Shown here: piece after piece, positions 23,763-34,700 of the stretch
How the letters are laid out: each line of letters begins with the position of its first letter
How positions within the stretch are numbered: the stretch's first letter is position 1
Source of the DNA: Liolophura sinensis
Lineage: Eukaryota > Mollusca > Polyplacophora > Chitonida > Chitonidae
Direction: 5' to 3'
Assembly (NCBI RefSeq): GCF_032854445.1
Contig: NC_088302.1
Coordinates: 12,147,338-12,211,337 of the forward strand
Length of the DNA: 64,000 bases
Made by a program: the position numbers and the translations under genes
Notes under the pieces: model-generated
Seen by the model: only the letters and a program-made list of their open reading frames with translations
The model's database searches: none
Told to the model about the DNA's origin: nothing

Positions 23763-26235
23763 TCATTCTTTAGCAGGTTCTTTAGCTACAGCAAAAGGTT
23801 CCTCAACTTCAATAGATCCAGAATCAGCTATAACCACGTCTTTCTCAGGTCTGTCACGTCCATCGGTTTTTGATTTCTCAATTTTTCGTACAACATCCTG
23901 TAAAGAAAAAGAGTAGTGTAACATTACTGTGGAATTTTCCTTTAAAGGTTCAGACTGTAGAAGTAATATTCACTCTAATGCATTACAACAAAAAAGATTA
24001 ATATAATCACATATATGTAAATATTTCAATGAACTTTCTATTTCTATTTCCTTGTGTCAAAAATCCCACACACTACACTTTTCAGGCCTTGAACGAATTA
24101 CACCCCTGTAACCCTGTACAGTCTCAAACATATTTAGATTATATTGCCATGACAACCCACACCTCAATGTTATATTTATAAGAATCCAGAGCAACTGGGT
24201 CCAACTTGTTAAAGTCTACCTTTGTGCCGTGCTTTAATATGTTGAAAGTTCTGATAAAAACTTGACAGCATAAGCACACATAGATCGACAATGTGATCTG
24301 TTAGACAACAAATAACTATATTACGGTTTTGCTCTGCCACCAAAATTACAAGCAAACTTCTAATACAAAAGCCCTGGAGGGCTGCATGTTCTGTGTTACA
24401 TGATGGTCAGTTTTAAGAATAAATGCCTTACAATTTTAACATTTGGGTCAAAGCAGGATGGAAGTATTGAGAAAATTTATGAGTTAAACATATTTTTTTA
24501 ATTAAATATTAAAGTAAATATCTGACTGGCACGAAGGGGACATAACTCTTTGAGACCATTTCATAACACTACATACCATTCCTTCAATGACCACTCCAAA
24601 CACAACATGTCTGCCATCCAGCCACTCTGTTTTTTTCGTTGTGATAAAGAACTGAGATCCGTTTGTGTCTTTGCCAGCGTTTGCCATAGATAACCAACCA
24701 GATCCATAGTGCTTCAGCTTGAAGTTCTCATCAGGGAATTTCTCTCCATATATACTTTTTCCTGAAGAGTAAGTGAAGTAGCAGTGAAGTAGCCGTAAAG
24801 TAAAATTTAATAGTCACTACTGTATTACTCAAATGCTGCGCCATCAACCACTGGTGCCACTTATTAGCCGGTGCACTTCTATACAAGCTTTTAAAAATGT
24901 TCAATGCATCACTTTCCAATTTATTATAACTTACAGGGTCTGTCAGCAACCTGCAGATGGTCATGGGTTTTCCCCGGGCTCTGCCTGGTTTCCTCCCACT
25001 ATAATGCTGGCCGCCGTAACATAAGTGAAATATTCTTGAGTATGACGTAAAACATCAATCAGATAAATAAATAAATATAACTTACAGCCAAGACTTTGTG
25101 AATATCTTAAGAGTGATAACAGCTAATATTTGTATGTTTAAGTCACAACTTACCCCCAGTTCCATCCCCTCTGGTGAAATCACCACCCTGGATCATAAAG
25201 TCCTTGATGACCCGGTGAAATTTACTGCCTTTGTAAGTAAGAGTTTCTCCATTAACCTGGAAGGAGAAAATATCACAGATAACAAGAAAGTAACAACTAC
25301 CAAGAATTTTGGAACAGAACCTTGATACAAGTCTTTTAATTTCAGAGAAACTATTGTTTCTGTTTGTCAAGAATGAAATCAATTAAATGTTTTAATTACT
25401 CACGTGAACGTCTAATAACAGTTTTCTAAATAGTACATAGGCTGTAATAAAACATTTTAACACATATGTGTCGATCAGACATATTTAACAAGATCAACCA
25501 TGTAATCATCATTAATTTTGAAATTATCATACACTTTTACTTAAATATCCATCAAATACCTTTCCTTGCCGAATCTAGCAACTATAAAAGTATTATACCG
25601 GTATATAAATACTTAAAGTTATTAGTTTTAATTCGGCACTCCTTTCAGACGGAGATACTTTATGGACATTTATGCCGTTTAATATCCAACAAGGAACTAT
25701 TAAATTTGCATATTAACCTCTTTTCCTTCAGCTAAACTCTTGAAATTGGTCACAGTTTTGGGAACAGTTTTACCAAATAAACCAATGACAATTCTTCCCG
25801 CTTTTTCGCCCCCAATTTCAATGTCGAAGTAAACCTGAAAAGCACAAAATGCGTTATTAAGCAAAACAAAAACAAAAAAAAGCATGGACATCCATTGTTT
25901 TATTTTGAAAAGTTTAAAATGCAATAATCAATCAGCTTATCTTCATATGTACATGATATTGATTGACAGTTGGATTTATACCAGCACAAAGTTTAGCAGG
26001 ATGATAGTTTAATCTGGTGTCACAGTAAGATGCCACGTATACTATTAGACTTGACCCTGTTTTGAAATTAAGTGAAGCTTAGCAGCAGCCGATGTAATGC
26101 AGTCATTTGTGAACTCACTTTAGCAGTCACTTTAGGTCCTTTCTTCTTCGCCTTTTCCTCTTTAGCTGTCAGCGACTCAGGAAGACCCAGAAAGAGGAGC
26201 AAGCCAAGCAGTGCAAAAAGGACAGACTGATCCAT
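23763..26235 (-). CDS. PPIB: Cyclophilin B (ER peptidyl-prolyl cis-trans isomerase)
   Basis: PPIB catalyses cis-trans isomerisation of proline peptide bonds in the ER lumen, for example during collagen folding. Five coding exons on the minus strand join in frame: 26235-26119, 25834-25718, 25256-25154, 24761-24577 and 23897-23763. The product is 218 aa (human 216). A signal peptide ([20 protein letters not shown]) is followed by a lysine-rich stretch, then the cyclophilin fold. The catalytic set is complete: [15 protein letters not shown] (Arg, Phe, Met, Gln), [14 protein letters not shown], and [11 protein letters not shown] (Trp, His). The C-terminus [14 protein letters not shown] matches the PPIB-specific FAIAKE tail, slightly extended. 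I start at MDQ because nothing upstream is an in-frame ATG. An AATAAA overlaps the stop codon. The promoter has an ERSE-like element. It is head to head with the secreted paralogue at 31.7 kb. Confidence 0.96.
24935..25080 (+). repeat. tRNA-derived SINE, 5'-truncated, in a PPIB intron
   Basis: GGTCTGTCAGCAACCTGCAG, GGTTTCCTCCCACTATAATG and a (AAAT)n end are present. The copy is well preserved and antisense to PPIB. Confidence 0.88.
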
Positions 26236-26341
26236 GGTTAAGTCAATCTGAACCAAATGAAGCAGCCAAAAAAACTGAACTAAATGTTTAAAACATCAAC
26301 AGCACGCAAACAGTGTTAGCCGGCGTGGTCACTCGACACTA

Positions 26342-26355
26342 CCACCAGGTGGCGC
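26342..26355 (+). promoter_or_regulatory. CTCF-like site
   Basis: CCACCAGGTGGCGC differs by one base from the vertebrate CTCF core CCACCAGGGGGCGC. It lies about 110 bp upstream of the PPIB start, between PPIB and the divergent paralogue. Match by eye only. Confidence 0.35.
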
Positions 26356-26366
26356 GCCGAAGTGGA

Positions 26367-26385
26367 TGTGGAGCTATTTGATTGG
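26367..26385 (-). promoter_or_regulatory. ERSE-like element of the PPIB promoter
   Basis: On the minus strand the sequence reads CCAAT, nine bases, then CCACA. The ER-stress response element is CCAAT-N9-CCACG (NF-Y plus ATF6), so spacing is exact with one mismatch in the last base. It lies about 135 bp upstream of the PPIB ATG, a typical ERSE distance, and PPIB is an ER chaperone-class gene. Confidence 0.5.
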
Positions 26386-26808
26386 TTGAGTTCGCCACAT
26401 CCTTCCTGGTGGAAAACTGCGGGAAATTGTGTACGTGGAGAAAGTGAAAGTAAATGTGATATGAAGTTATCTTATCTGTGGAGATCACTGCCAGTTATCC
26501 CTGGCGTTGTTTTGTTATGTTGTTGAAACAAATCACGTCCTGTGTGCGGCTCTTCAAAAAGTAATTCCTTTTGCTGTGAAATATCGAATGTTGAAGATCG
26601 CTAGCTTGATTAAGTGAAGATGTGAACTATAGACCTAGGCTGTTTATGTACATAGCCTGGCCCACCGCAAAGCAGATTTCAGCACCACACAAAGGCATGC
26701 ATATGCATGTGCCTAGGCCTATAGGGTACCGTTACGGGATATTACAAGACAAGGCACATAATGTATGTAATGGGTGTAAGGGTTGTAGATTAAAAAGAGG
26801 ACCTCTCC

Positions 26809-26971
26809 GGCCGTACGTGTTAAGGTCTTGCAGCAACCTGCGGATGGTCGTGGGTTTCCCCCGGGCTGTGCCCGGTTTCCACCCACCATACCACTGGCCG
26901 ACGTCGTATAACTGAGATATTCTTGAGTACGGCGTAAAACACCAATCAATTAAATAAATAAATTAATTAAA
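26809..26971 (+). repeat. tRNA-derived SINE, 5'-truncated
   Basis: GGCCGTACGTG, CAGCAACCTGCGGATGGTCG, GAGTACGGCGTAAAACACCA and an (AAAT)n tail are present. It is close to the family consensus, so relatively young. Confidence 0.9.
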
Positions 26972-28202
26972 AAGAGGAGCATGAGTGAATATATATATTG
27001 TATATACAGGTCGCTGTTGATGTAAAATGGTCGCTTTTGATGTAAAAAGAAAAGAACAAATAAATAAAAAACAAGTAATCCACATAAACGGCTACGTACG
27101 GCCGTCAAAAAAGCTGTGTAAAACAGAGTTACAGCAAAAGAAAGCTAAACTATGAAGCAAGGTTCATGGCACAAACAAGTGCAAACTTGTTTAAGAGATT
27201 AAGAGTTCTTAATCTCTAATAGTATGATCCATAAAGCCGATATTAGAATCCAAATGTTCGAACGCCTTGAACTCTTTTCACTCAAATCTAAAAAAAAGTA
27301 AATGAAATCATTTTATGTATAGTTATAAGTGGTATGTTTAGGATGCCTACTTTGATTTTTAGAGGACTTTTCCTTTAAATCTCAGTGTGTTTAAAATTCT
27401 TGGTTAGGCCAGTTACAGTTGGTAATATACCATACAAATCTTGTATACCGGTAATAGGCATAGATAAAAATTCTTTCGGAAAGAAACTTGAATACGTAGG
27501 CCTGAGAAGAAAACCGTCTTTCATGTCCTCAAAAAAAAAAAAAAAAAAAAACTGTCCGATAATTTCGGCAGAATTTCTTTCATTTACTCTTTCATAAAAC
27601 ACATGACATATACATGTAATTATTACCCTTCTCCGAGCATTGTGCGGGAACAGGGTAAAGTACCGGTAGGCCTGTTGTGGGCCTTTCTTTATCGGATGAA
27701 CAGACAGATATAGCACTTGCGCTTATACACTTCGGACATGTCGACAGCTGTACTTAGCGTAAGCTATGTGTATGGTTTCAAGACACCTAACTGCATGAGA
27801 AAGCTACCACGCATGCAGCAACTGTTGCCAGATACTATCCTTTTAGAATAGTCTGCATCAAAGCACTGTTAAGTGTCCTTTTGAAAATCACTGTCTTGTG
27901 GTAACTACACGTCCAAACAGAGCTATTGCCAGTTGTGTCCGAGACTACTCTGAAGAATGGGGACCACGAATACCCTTGTTGATCCGTATAAGTAGCGGTG
28001 TTGAGGGTGTCGTCTTAATCCCATTATACAGTGGACCCGTTGTACATGTGTATTAAGCACTCATGTGGTTACGTCATATACAGCTGTGACAGGCCCAGAG
28101 GGACAGATTTGAAATGTTCCAATAAGATAACTTACCTTGCCTTTCACTTTGATGAAATTGTATGAGTGTGTAAATGGCGATTGAAAGAATAATTCATCTT
28201 GG

Positions 28203-28205
<3 letters not shown>
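26972..28205. other. Gene-free spacer between PPIB and the divergent cyclophilin
   Basis: No exon or repeat family is seen, apart from a poly-A/T run at 27532-27551. Confidence 0.4.

Positions 28206-28275
<70 letters not shown>
28206..28275. repeat. (AT)n microsatellite
   Basis: About 34 uninterrupted AT dinucleotides. Confidence 0.97.
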
Positions 28276-28276
<1 letters not shown>

Positions 28277-28309
28277 CGTTGAGCGCCGGATGAAAAATTT
28301 CATTAGAAT

Positions 28310-28512
28310 TTACTCTGTACGCAAGAATATTTCACATATACGACAGCGGCCAGGACTACATGACAGAGCCCTGGGGAATCGCCACGAACATTCACAGACT
28401 GCTAGTAATCACGCATGGCCGGAGAGGAAGCCAGCTAAAATCAGATTTGAACTCACTACGACCGCAATAGTGAGACCCGCTCGCAAACTACCCACTTGGC
28501 CACGGAGGCACG
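28310..28512 (-). repeat. tRNA-derived SINE copy, diverged
   Basis: GCAAGAATATTTCACATATA, CGGAGAGGAAGCCAGC and GGCCACGGAGGCAC are present, but the body between them is shortened. Confidence 0.8.
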
Positions 28513-28666
28513 TGGAAAAGAAAAAATAGTGACAGCACGGACTCGTGATATGAGAAAACAACTTAAGGTCATTCGAATCTTAAAAGATTGTAGAAGCCTT
28601 TCATCTATTATAACTTAATGCTCTATATACATTTGGTCCTACAATACTTTGAACCTTTTTGTTATG

Positions 28667-28897
28667 TTTATTTATTTGATTGGTGTTTTACGCCGCACTC
28701 AAGAAAATTTCACATATACGACGGCGGCCAGAATTATGGTGGGAGGAAACCGGGCAGAGCTCGGGAAAAACTCACAGCCATCCACAGGTTGCTGCCAGAC
28801 CTTAACACGTACGGACGCAGAGGAAGCCAGCATGCGCTGGGCTTGAACTCACAACGACCGCATTGGTTGAAAGGTTCCTGGGTCATTACGCTGCGGA
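28667..28897 (-). repeat. tRNA-derived SINE, near full length
   Basis: The TTTATTTATTTGATTGGTGT tail, GGTGGGAGGAAACCGGGCAG body, GGGCTTGAACTCACAACGAC B-box region and GGGTCATTACGCTGCG head part are all present. Confidence 0.92.
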
Positions 28898-30010
28898 ACC
28901 CTTTTTATGGACCTGCATGACTGGCAGTGTATATTTACTACATGCTTCAGCAATAAGTTCTTGTAGTTTATAGGCTTTCACGTTTTATTGAAAACAGAGC
29001 CAGCATTTTGCATCCCCAAATGACTCTAACAGAACAAATAAGGCAAGCCTATAACTTGTCTAAATTAAAACTGAATCTACGTAACGAATTATAAATGTAG
29101 GGTTTTGTGAGAGAAAAAAGTGTGTATGTGGAAAATTTCAAACTCTGCATGAAATCTAATTGTTTACATCCAGTTCATTACATATTAGAATTTAATTTAT
29201 ACGCCCAGTATGTGAGTGTTACGGCATCAGTGCGGAAAACAGGCCCGTTGTTGATGTTCCACAATACTAAACTAGTCGTCATATAATTACATTGGCCATC
29301 ATATAATGTCAAGTGACGTCAACGGTAAAAAAGAAACTGCATGTGGTGAAATTTATATTTATAACCATTTATTTACTGACAAAATGTCACATTTAATTTT
29401 GTTCACAAAATGATCGAGCATCTATAATGCCTATAGACGTCAAAGCATACTTGCAAGCACTTTCACAAAACGTACGCATGTGCAATATGACATTTTTCGT
29501 CGCTTTTGTGGACAATGGTAAATATTTTTACATTCACAGATGAAGAAGAATGTTTTTTTTTTTATGATAATTTTGTTTTACGAGAGAATTCAAATCCATA
29601 TCTTTCCAAGTATGTTTCTGATCGCCACCTGGAAGTTTTGATTGGTGTTTTACTGTAGGTAATTTTTATTTGGCCAATATAAGCTACTACATGGTACATT
29701 TGTACATATATTATTATAACTTTGCCAACGTGTAAAGAAACGCTACGAAACTTTAAACGCTGAACAGGCCACGCATGTGTATTGTGCACGACACGTTCGC
29801 ATCAAATACCAAGGTGTGATATTTACCCGGCCATTGAGTGGTACCCATTGTCATAATGATTCTCTGACAATAGACCCCCGGGGTAACACCTGGATTCAGA
29901 TTATACAGAGCCTGCCCCAGAGGGATTTCCCAAGAGGCTAACTTTGCGTGGATTTTGTGAATCGATTCCACCAATATACGATGCTCACACGCAGTCACAG
30001 ATGACATCGT
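28898..30010. other. Upstream region of the + strand secreted cyclophilin
   Basis: No exon is seen. A perfect cAMP-response element TGACGTCA lies at 29314-29321, about 790 bp upstream of the predicted transcription start. A tail-only SINE scrap (GATTGGTGTTTTACTG) is near 29640. Confidence 0.4.
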
Positions 30011-30021
30011 CTTCATTGGCG

Positions 30022-30048
30022 GGTGGGGGTAGGGTTAGGGGGTGGGGT
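30022..30048 (+). promoter_or_regulatory. G-quadruplex-like promoter tract
   Basis: Five G runs of three to five bases are separated by loops of only one to three bases, including a telomere-like TAGGGTTAGGG. The tract lies 25 bp upstream of the TATA box. Confidence 0.6.
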
Positions 30049-30073
30049 ATGTCGTGGCATCCTCCCGGCTCCT

Positions 30074-30166
30074 TATAAGAGGTTCAGAATTTCTAACGTC
30101 ATTCAGACTTCTGACATACAGCAGATAGCAGGGTGTACAGAACCAGATTGGAACTACAGATACAAG
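30074..30166 (+). promoter_or_regulatory. TATA/Inr core promoter and non-coding first exon
   Basis: TATAAG at 30074 is followed by a consensus initiator TCATTC (30099-30104). Its A at 30101 is 27 bp from the start of the TATA box. The predicted 5' UTR exon 30101-30166 ends at a strong donor (TACAAG/GTAAGG). It would splice to the acceptor at 31691-31692, nine bases before the cyclophilin ATG at 31702. The TATA-Inr spacing plus donor make this one of the best-supported promoters here. Confidence 0.65.
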
Positions 30167-31015
30167 GTAAGGTAATGCCGGATGGCTTTTTTAAAGTTAC
30201 CATTTTATTTATTTTGTTTTAATACTTGATTTTCTCTGTTCTTGAAATAACAGCTTTATTGATTGCATGTTTTAGGAAAGCGCGAGTTCATAAGGCATCG
30301 TCATGTATATACATAATGTAGATGACAAATTTAGTTATTTGTCCACTTATTTATTATTTGTTAATGCATTTATTTACTAATTGCACATTTATAGGTAATT
30401 CAAGTGTAATTTTACCTTCATGTCTTCATTTCTTGAGGTTTAACACATAATTCTCAAATTAAGGACAAGGGTTGAGGTATTAATGATACGATAACGTAAG
30501 GTCAATCAAATTCTTCCCAAGTTTTTTCTAGTTATGTTTAGGCCTACCGACAGAGGAACTATATAAAGACAAAGTTGCCGTTACATATATTTTGGCTTTT
30601 GTCTTTATTTGTGCCTTTGTTTGCGCTATATATACACACAGTTCTCTAGATACGTCCAATGAAACCATGTTCACCGGGTTATGGCCTAAGCATTTAAAAT
30701 TACCTTTATGCAGTTAATTGTTAAAAAAATCTCATTATATTATTCTCAAGTGAATTATACGCTGTAGCCTTGCATGCACCAAAACTGCAGGTTCCGTAAA
30801 TGCCTTGATAGCCTGAAAAAAGGCTGAAGTGAATTTTTGTCGCATGTTAGATTCGATGTTTATGAACTGCTTCAAATATCAAATATGTGATAAGATTTAC
30901 ACAAGTGTGAATATGTTATCCAAATCAGAATATGGATTATTTGGCAATGGCAGCGAGGTGACCCTTTTGTGATTAGTATATCTTTCGACAAGGTGCGTAA
31001 ATTCTTCTCTCTAAA

Positions 31016-31290
31016 AATCATCTGTTAAATTTAACTGTTGCCTGTGTGATGCTAGAATGTGTTCTGTTATTATAGTAGATTATTCTGTTAAACATGACTC
31101 ACAGATTCTATTAATTCAGCATAACCATTCTATTAATTCAGCATAACGATTCTATTACTTCAGCATAACCATTCTATTATACTAACATGATATATTATGT
31201 TGAATATAACACAATATTGTGCTACAATAACAGAATACATTCTAGCGTCACTCAGACAGTAGATTTTCGGTTAAGTTTAACAGATTGATT
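31016..31290. mobile_element. MITE-like palindromic element with an internal tandem repeat
   Basis: Arms of about 65-75 bp are inverted copies. The left arm has ATCTGTTAAATTTAAC and GATGCTAGAATGTGTTCTGT; the inverted right arm has ATCTGTTAAACTTAAC and GACGCTAGAATGTATTCTGT. The centre contains about three and a half copies of a 23-bp unit 'attctattaattcagcataa'. It has no coding capacity. It sits in the 5' UTR intron of the secreted cyclophilin. Confidence 0.65.
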
Positions 31291-31701
31291 CTTAACCATT
31301 TCCAAAAATGGCGACGCTGCAGTTAAAGCATCACAAGAAAATGTGATTTTCAAAATAGTTATTTTAATAGAGTTTCCCCTAAAAAGTTTCATGATTGTGT
31401 GATAGTGGGGTCTGGATAATTTGGGATACAGAGGCCACTTTCCCAAAGAATATACAGGGCTATCCTTTCTCCAAAAATGTAGCTACCACTTTCACAAAAA
31501 TTTGTGAATCTATTTTCTCATCACTATAAATGACGTTTTCACCGGTAGTATGTTTGATCATTTGCCTGCTATCAAAATGCTCTGGTTTTATTCTCTGTAC
31601 TGTAGTCTTTTACACTGTCACTCAGTCAGGTGAGGTGATTTGCGCAGAAAAACATATTGTATTCATAAAGTGTGTTTTCTTGATGCTCACAGAAAGTGGT
31701 C

Positions 31702-34700
31702 ATGGCGCGTCTCATATTAGTTGTCCTCGCTGCAATGGCGGTCGTGAGCCAAGGTGCCAGAAAAGTGGAGGAGGAGAAGAAACCAGACTTTACCATTACT
31801 CATGAGGCCTGGTTTGACATTGAAATCAAAGATTATGACGGTCCAGGAGAGGACTACAGAGGCAGATTTGTTGTCGGACTGTTTGGAGAGCAAGTGCCAA
31901 TGACAGTCCTGAATTTTGTCAAGTTGGCCAACGGATTCCAGAGGAAGAAGGCAGATGGTGTAGGTGTTAATATTCATATTGCGTCTGAGTAAAATGTTAA
32001 TCCGCAGCTCGCAAGGTTCATTTAAGGAGTGTGATAGTATTTTAAGGAAGTGATTTCTTTTACAGTGAACATACATGTATAAAAATTTTTATAAAGAAAC
32101 TAGAATGTAGACCCAAATGAAATCTCGGAACGGATTTGAAAGGACGAAGAGTGGAAGCATAAGTGTGAATGTTCATCTGATTGAAAAGCTATCCCACAAA
32201 AAATTTGAGTGCGGTAATGTTTAATGGAAATGATTTTCTATCACGAGGATTTAATTATATAAAATAAAGTATGAATTGATCCAAGTCTTTCAAATACTTG
32301 AAATGTTTGAAAAGGATACAGGCTACAAAAAGGTTAACCCAAAGCGAAACAAAGGTTCATGTACGGGGGGTATTAATACATAAACTATAGATTCACCACG
32401 TGGCATTCCAACCACGTGGCGATACATCTACAGGTCCGCAGTAAATACATGTCTTGTCTGAGAACCGAACAATGGTTACAGATATTGACCATACTCCTGT
32501 CTGAACACGCCATCTGTCACGATGTTCGACACATCCGTGCATGACTTTGAAATTGATGGTGCTTTACTGAACTAAAAATTTAATGTCTCTTTCAAATTGA
32601 ATAAGGAAAATTTCTATATGCATTTGTAGTGTCGCCTAGCATAGAAAAAAATGCCACGTTCCTTTTTAATTTTGTCAGCGTCTTACCTTGGTGAAAATAA
32701 TTTTATAAATATTTGTTAAACAAGAATAATCGATGAGCAACAATAGATGACTGGATTGCAAAGATGAATGAAGTAGGCCCAGGCTGTTGCCTGACACGTG
32801 TGAATAATGCCACGTGTATAGCATCCTTAAATATAGATGTGTAACGTTTTGCCACGTGGACTCCATTACATCTGATGTAAACACATAACAACAAAATGGA
32901 AATCAGAGTTTAGCAATACTACTTGAAATCAAATGCACGTTGATCATTTCGAAGAAATTTTCAGACGTCAGAATCCAGCAAAACAGGACTTAGTATTGGT
33001 GGATCAGTGTGATTGTATGATAGCAATTGATTAAAATATTATTATTCGTTAAGTATAATATGGAAGTATTATGAAAATAATGATAAATTACAATACGAAT
33101 AAAGAATTACAGTTCACAAAAGGAACAGAGTATATGTATATATATATAGGATCAGTTTCATTATGATGTCATGATAGGGAATCCCATTTCATTACGCATA
33201 CTTAAAAAACACTTTAGTAAGTATATGGGCAACATGAAATAAGTGGTATTGGAGGTCCATTTATATTCGTTCCTTTTTAAATTTCAACAGAGAGTCGAGA
33301 AGTTGCACTACAAAAACACCATTTTCCACCGTCTGGTAACGGATTTTGTCATCCAGGGTGGTGACGTCACAGTCGGCGATGGTTCAGGAGGTAAGTCCTT
33401 CAAATTTTGCTCAGTTAATAGATGCAAGTAAGTCGCTATAAAAACTCCAGTAAGAAATATACAGTGTGATCAAGTAGAATGGAAATCTTTCACTCCTAAA
33501 GTAATTCGAGCCTAAGCTATGCTTTCCTGTGTGTTTTTTTAAAATTTATGTCTTTGCGAAGATGTTTTGCTGGCGTGTTAGTAATGCATTTGTCCTGATT
33601 TGCAAGATAACAATGGTAAATTCAGCTTGGAATCCATTGCGCGAGAAATGTCAAGTTTTTAAAAAAATATTTATATCATGATTATATATTTCTTATAAAC
33701 CATGTCTTAAACGTAATATGAAATATTTATGATTTTATCGTACATCTTGGTATTTTTTATTGCAGGTAAAAGCATCTTCGGCGATAAGTTTAACGACGAA
33801 AGCTTCACAATCAGCCATAATGCTGCTGGTTACTTAGCTATGGCCAATCACGGTAAGGATACCAACGGCTCTCAGTTTTTCATCCTTTTGAACCGAGCCA
33901 GATGGTTGGATGACAAGCACGTGGTCTTCGGCAAGATCATCCAAGGCATGGTAAGAAAGACAGCTTGTAACGTTGTAGATGGACTGCCAAGCATATTCAG
34001 CTCAATAACACAAAAACAACTTTTCTGAGTATAAATAGACGTGACAAAATATGTACAAGGAAAATGCCACATTAAAGGTAATCTGAAACTGTTACAGATT
34101 TATGAAATATTCTGCTGTATCAAGGAATGTAGGTATAAATTTAACATCCTAAATTCTATGCTGCGTGAAACTCTGGGCCTGGCATCACGAGGAGTTGTTT
34201 GATAATATTTAAAATATTTCAGGATGAATCATTTTGTTAATTAGCCCCTAATGGCGACCAAATGACCAAATCCTAATCTTGTACCTTAAAAAAGCTGTTT
34301 TGATTTGTGCTTCTAATTTCCAAATAATTATGGCTGTATCTGTAACTTTTCAAGACATGTATCTCAATAATACTGACTTCTGCCTCTGACTTCGTCATGA
34401 CGTGTATCTCATTAATACTGACTTCTGCCTCTGACTTCGTCATGACGTGTATCTCAATAATATTGACTTCTGCCTCTGACTTCGTCATGACGTATATCTC
34501 AATAATATTGACTTCTGCCTCTGACTTCGTCATGACGTATATCTCAATAATGTTGACTTCTGCCTATGACTTCGTCATGACGTGTATCTCAATAATATTG
34601 ACTTCTGCCTCTGATTTCGTCATGACGTATATCTCAATAATATTGACTTCTGCCTCTGACTTCGTCATAACGTGTATCTCAATAATATTGACTTCTGCCT

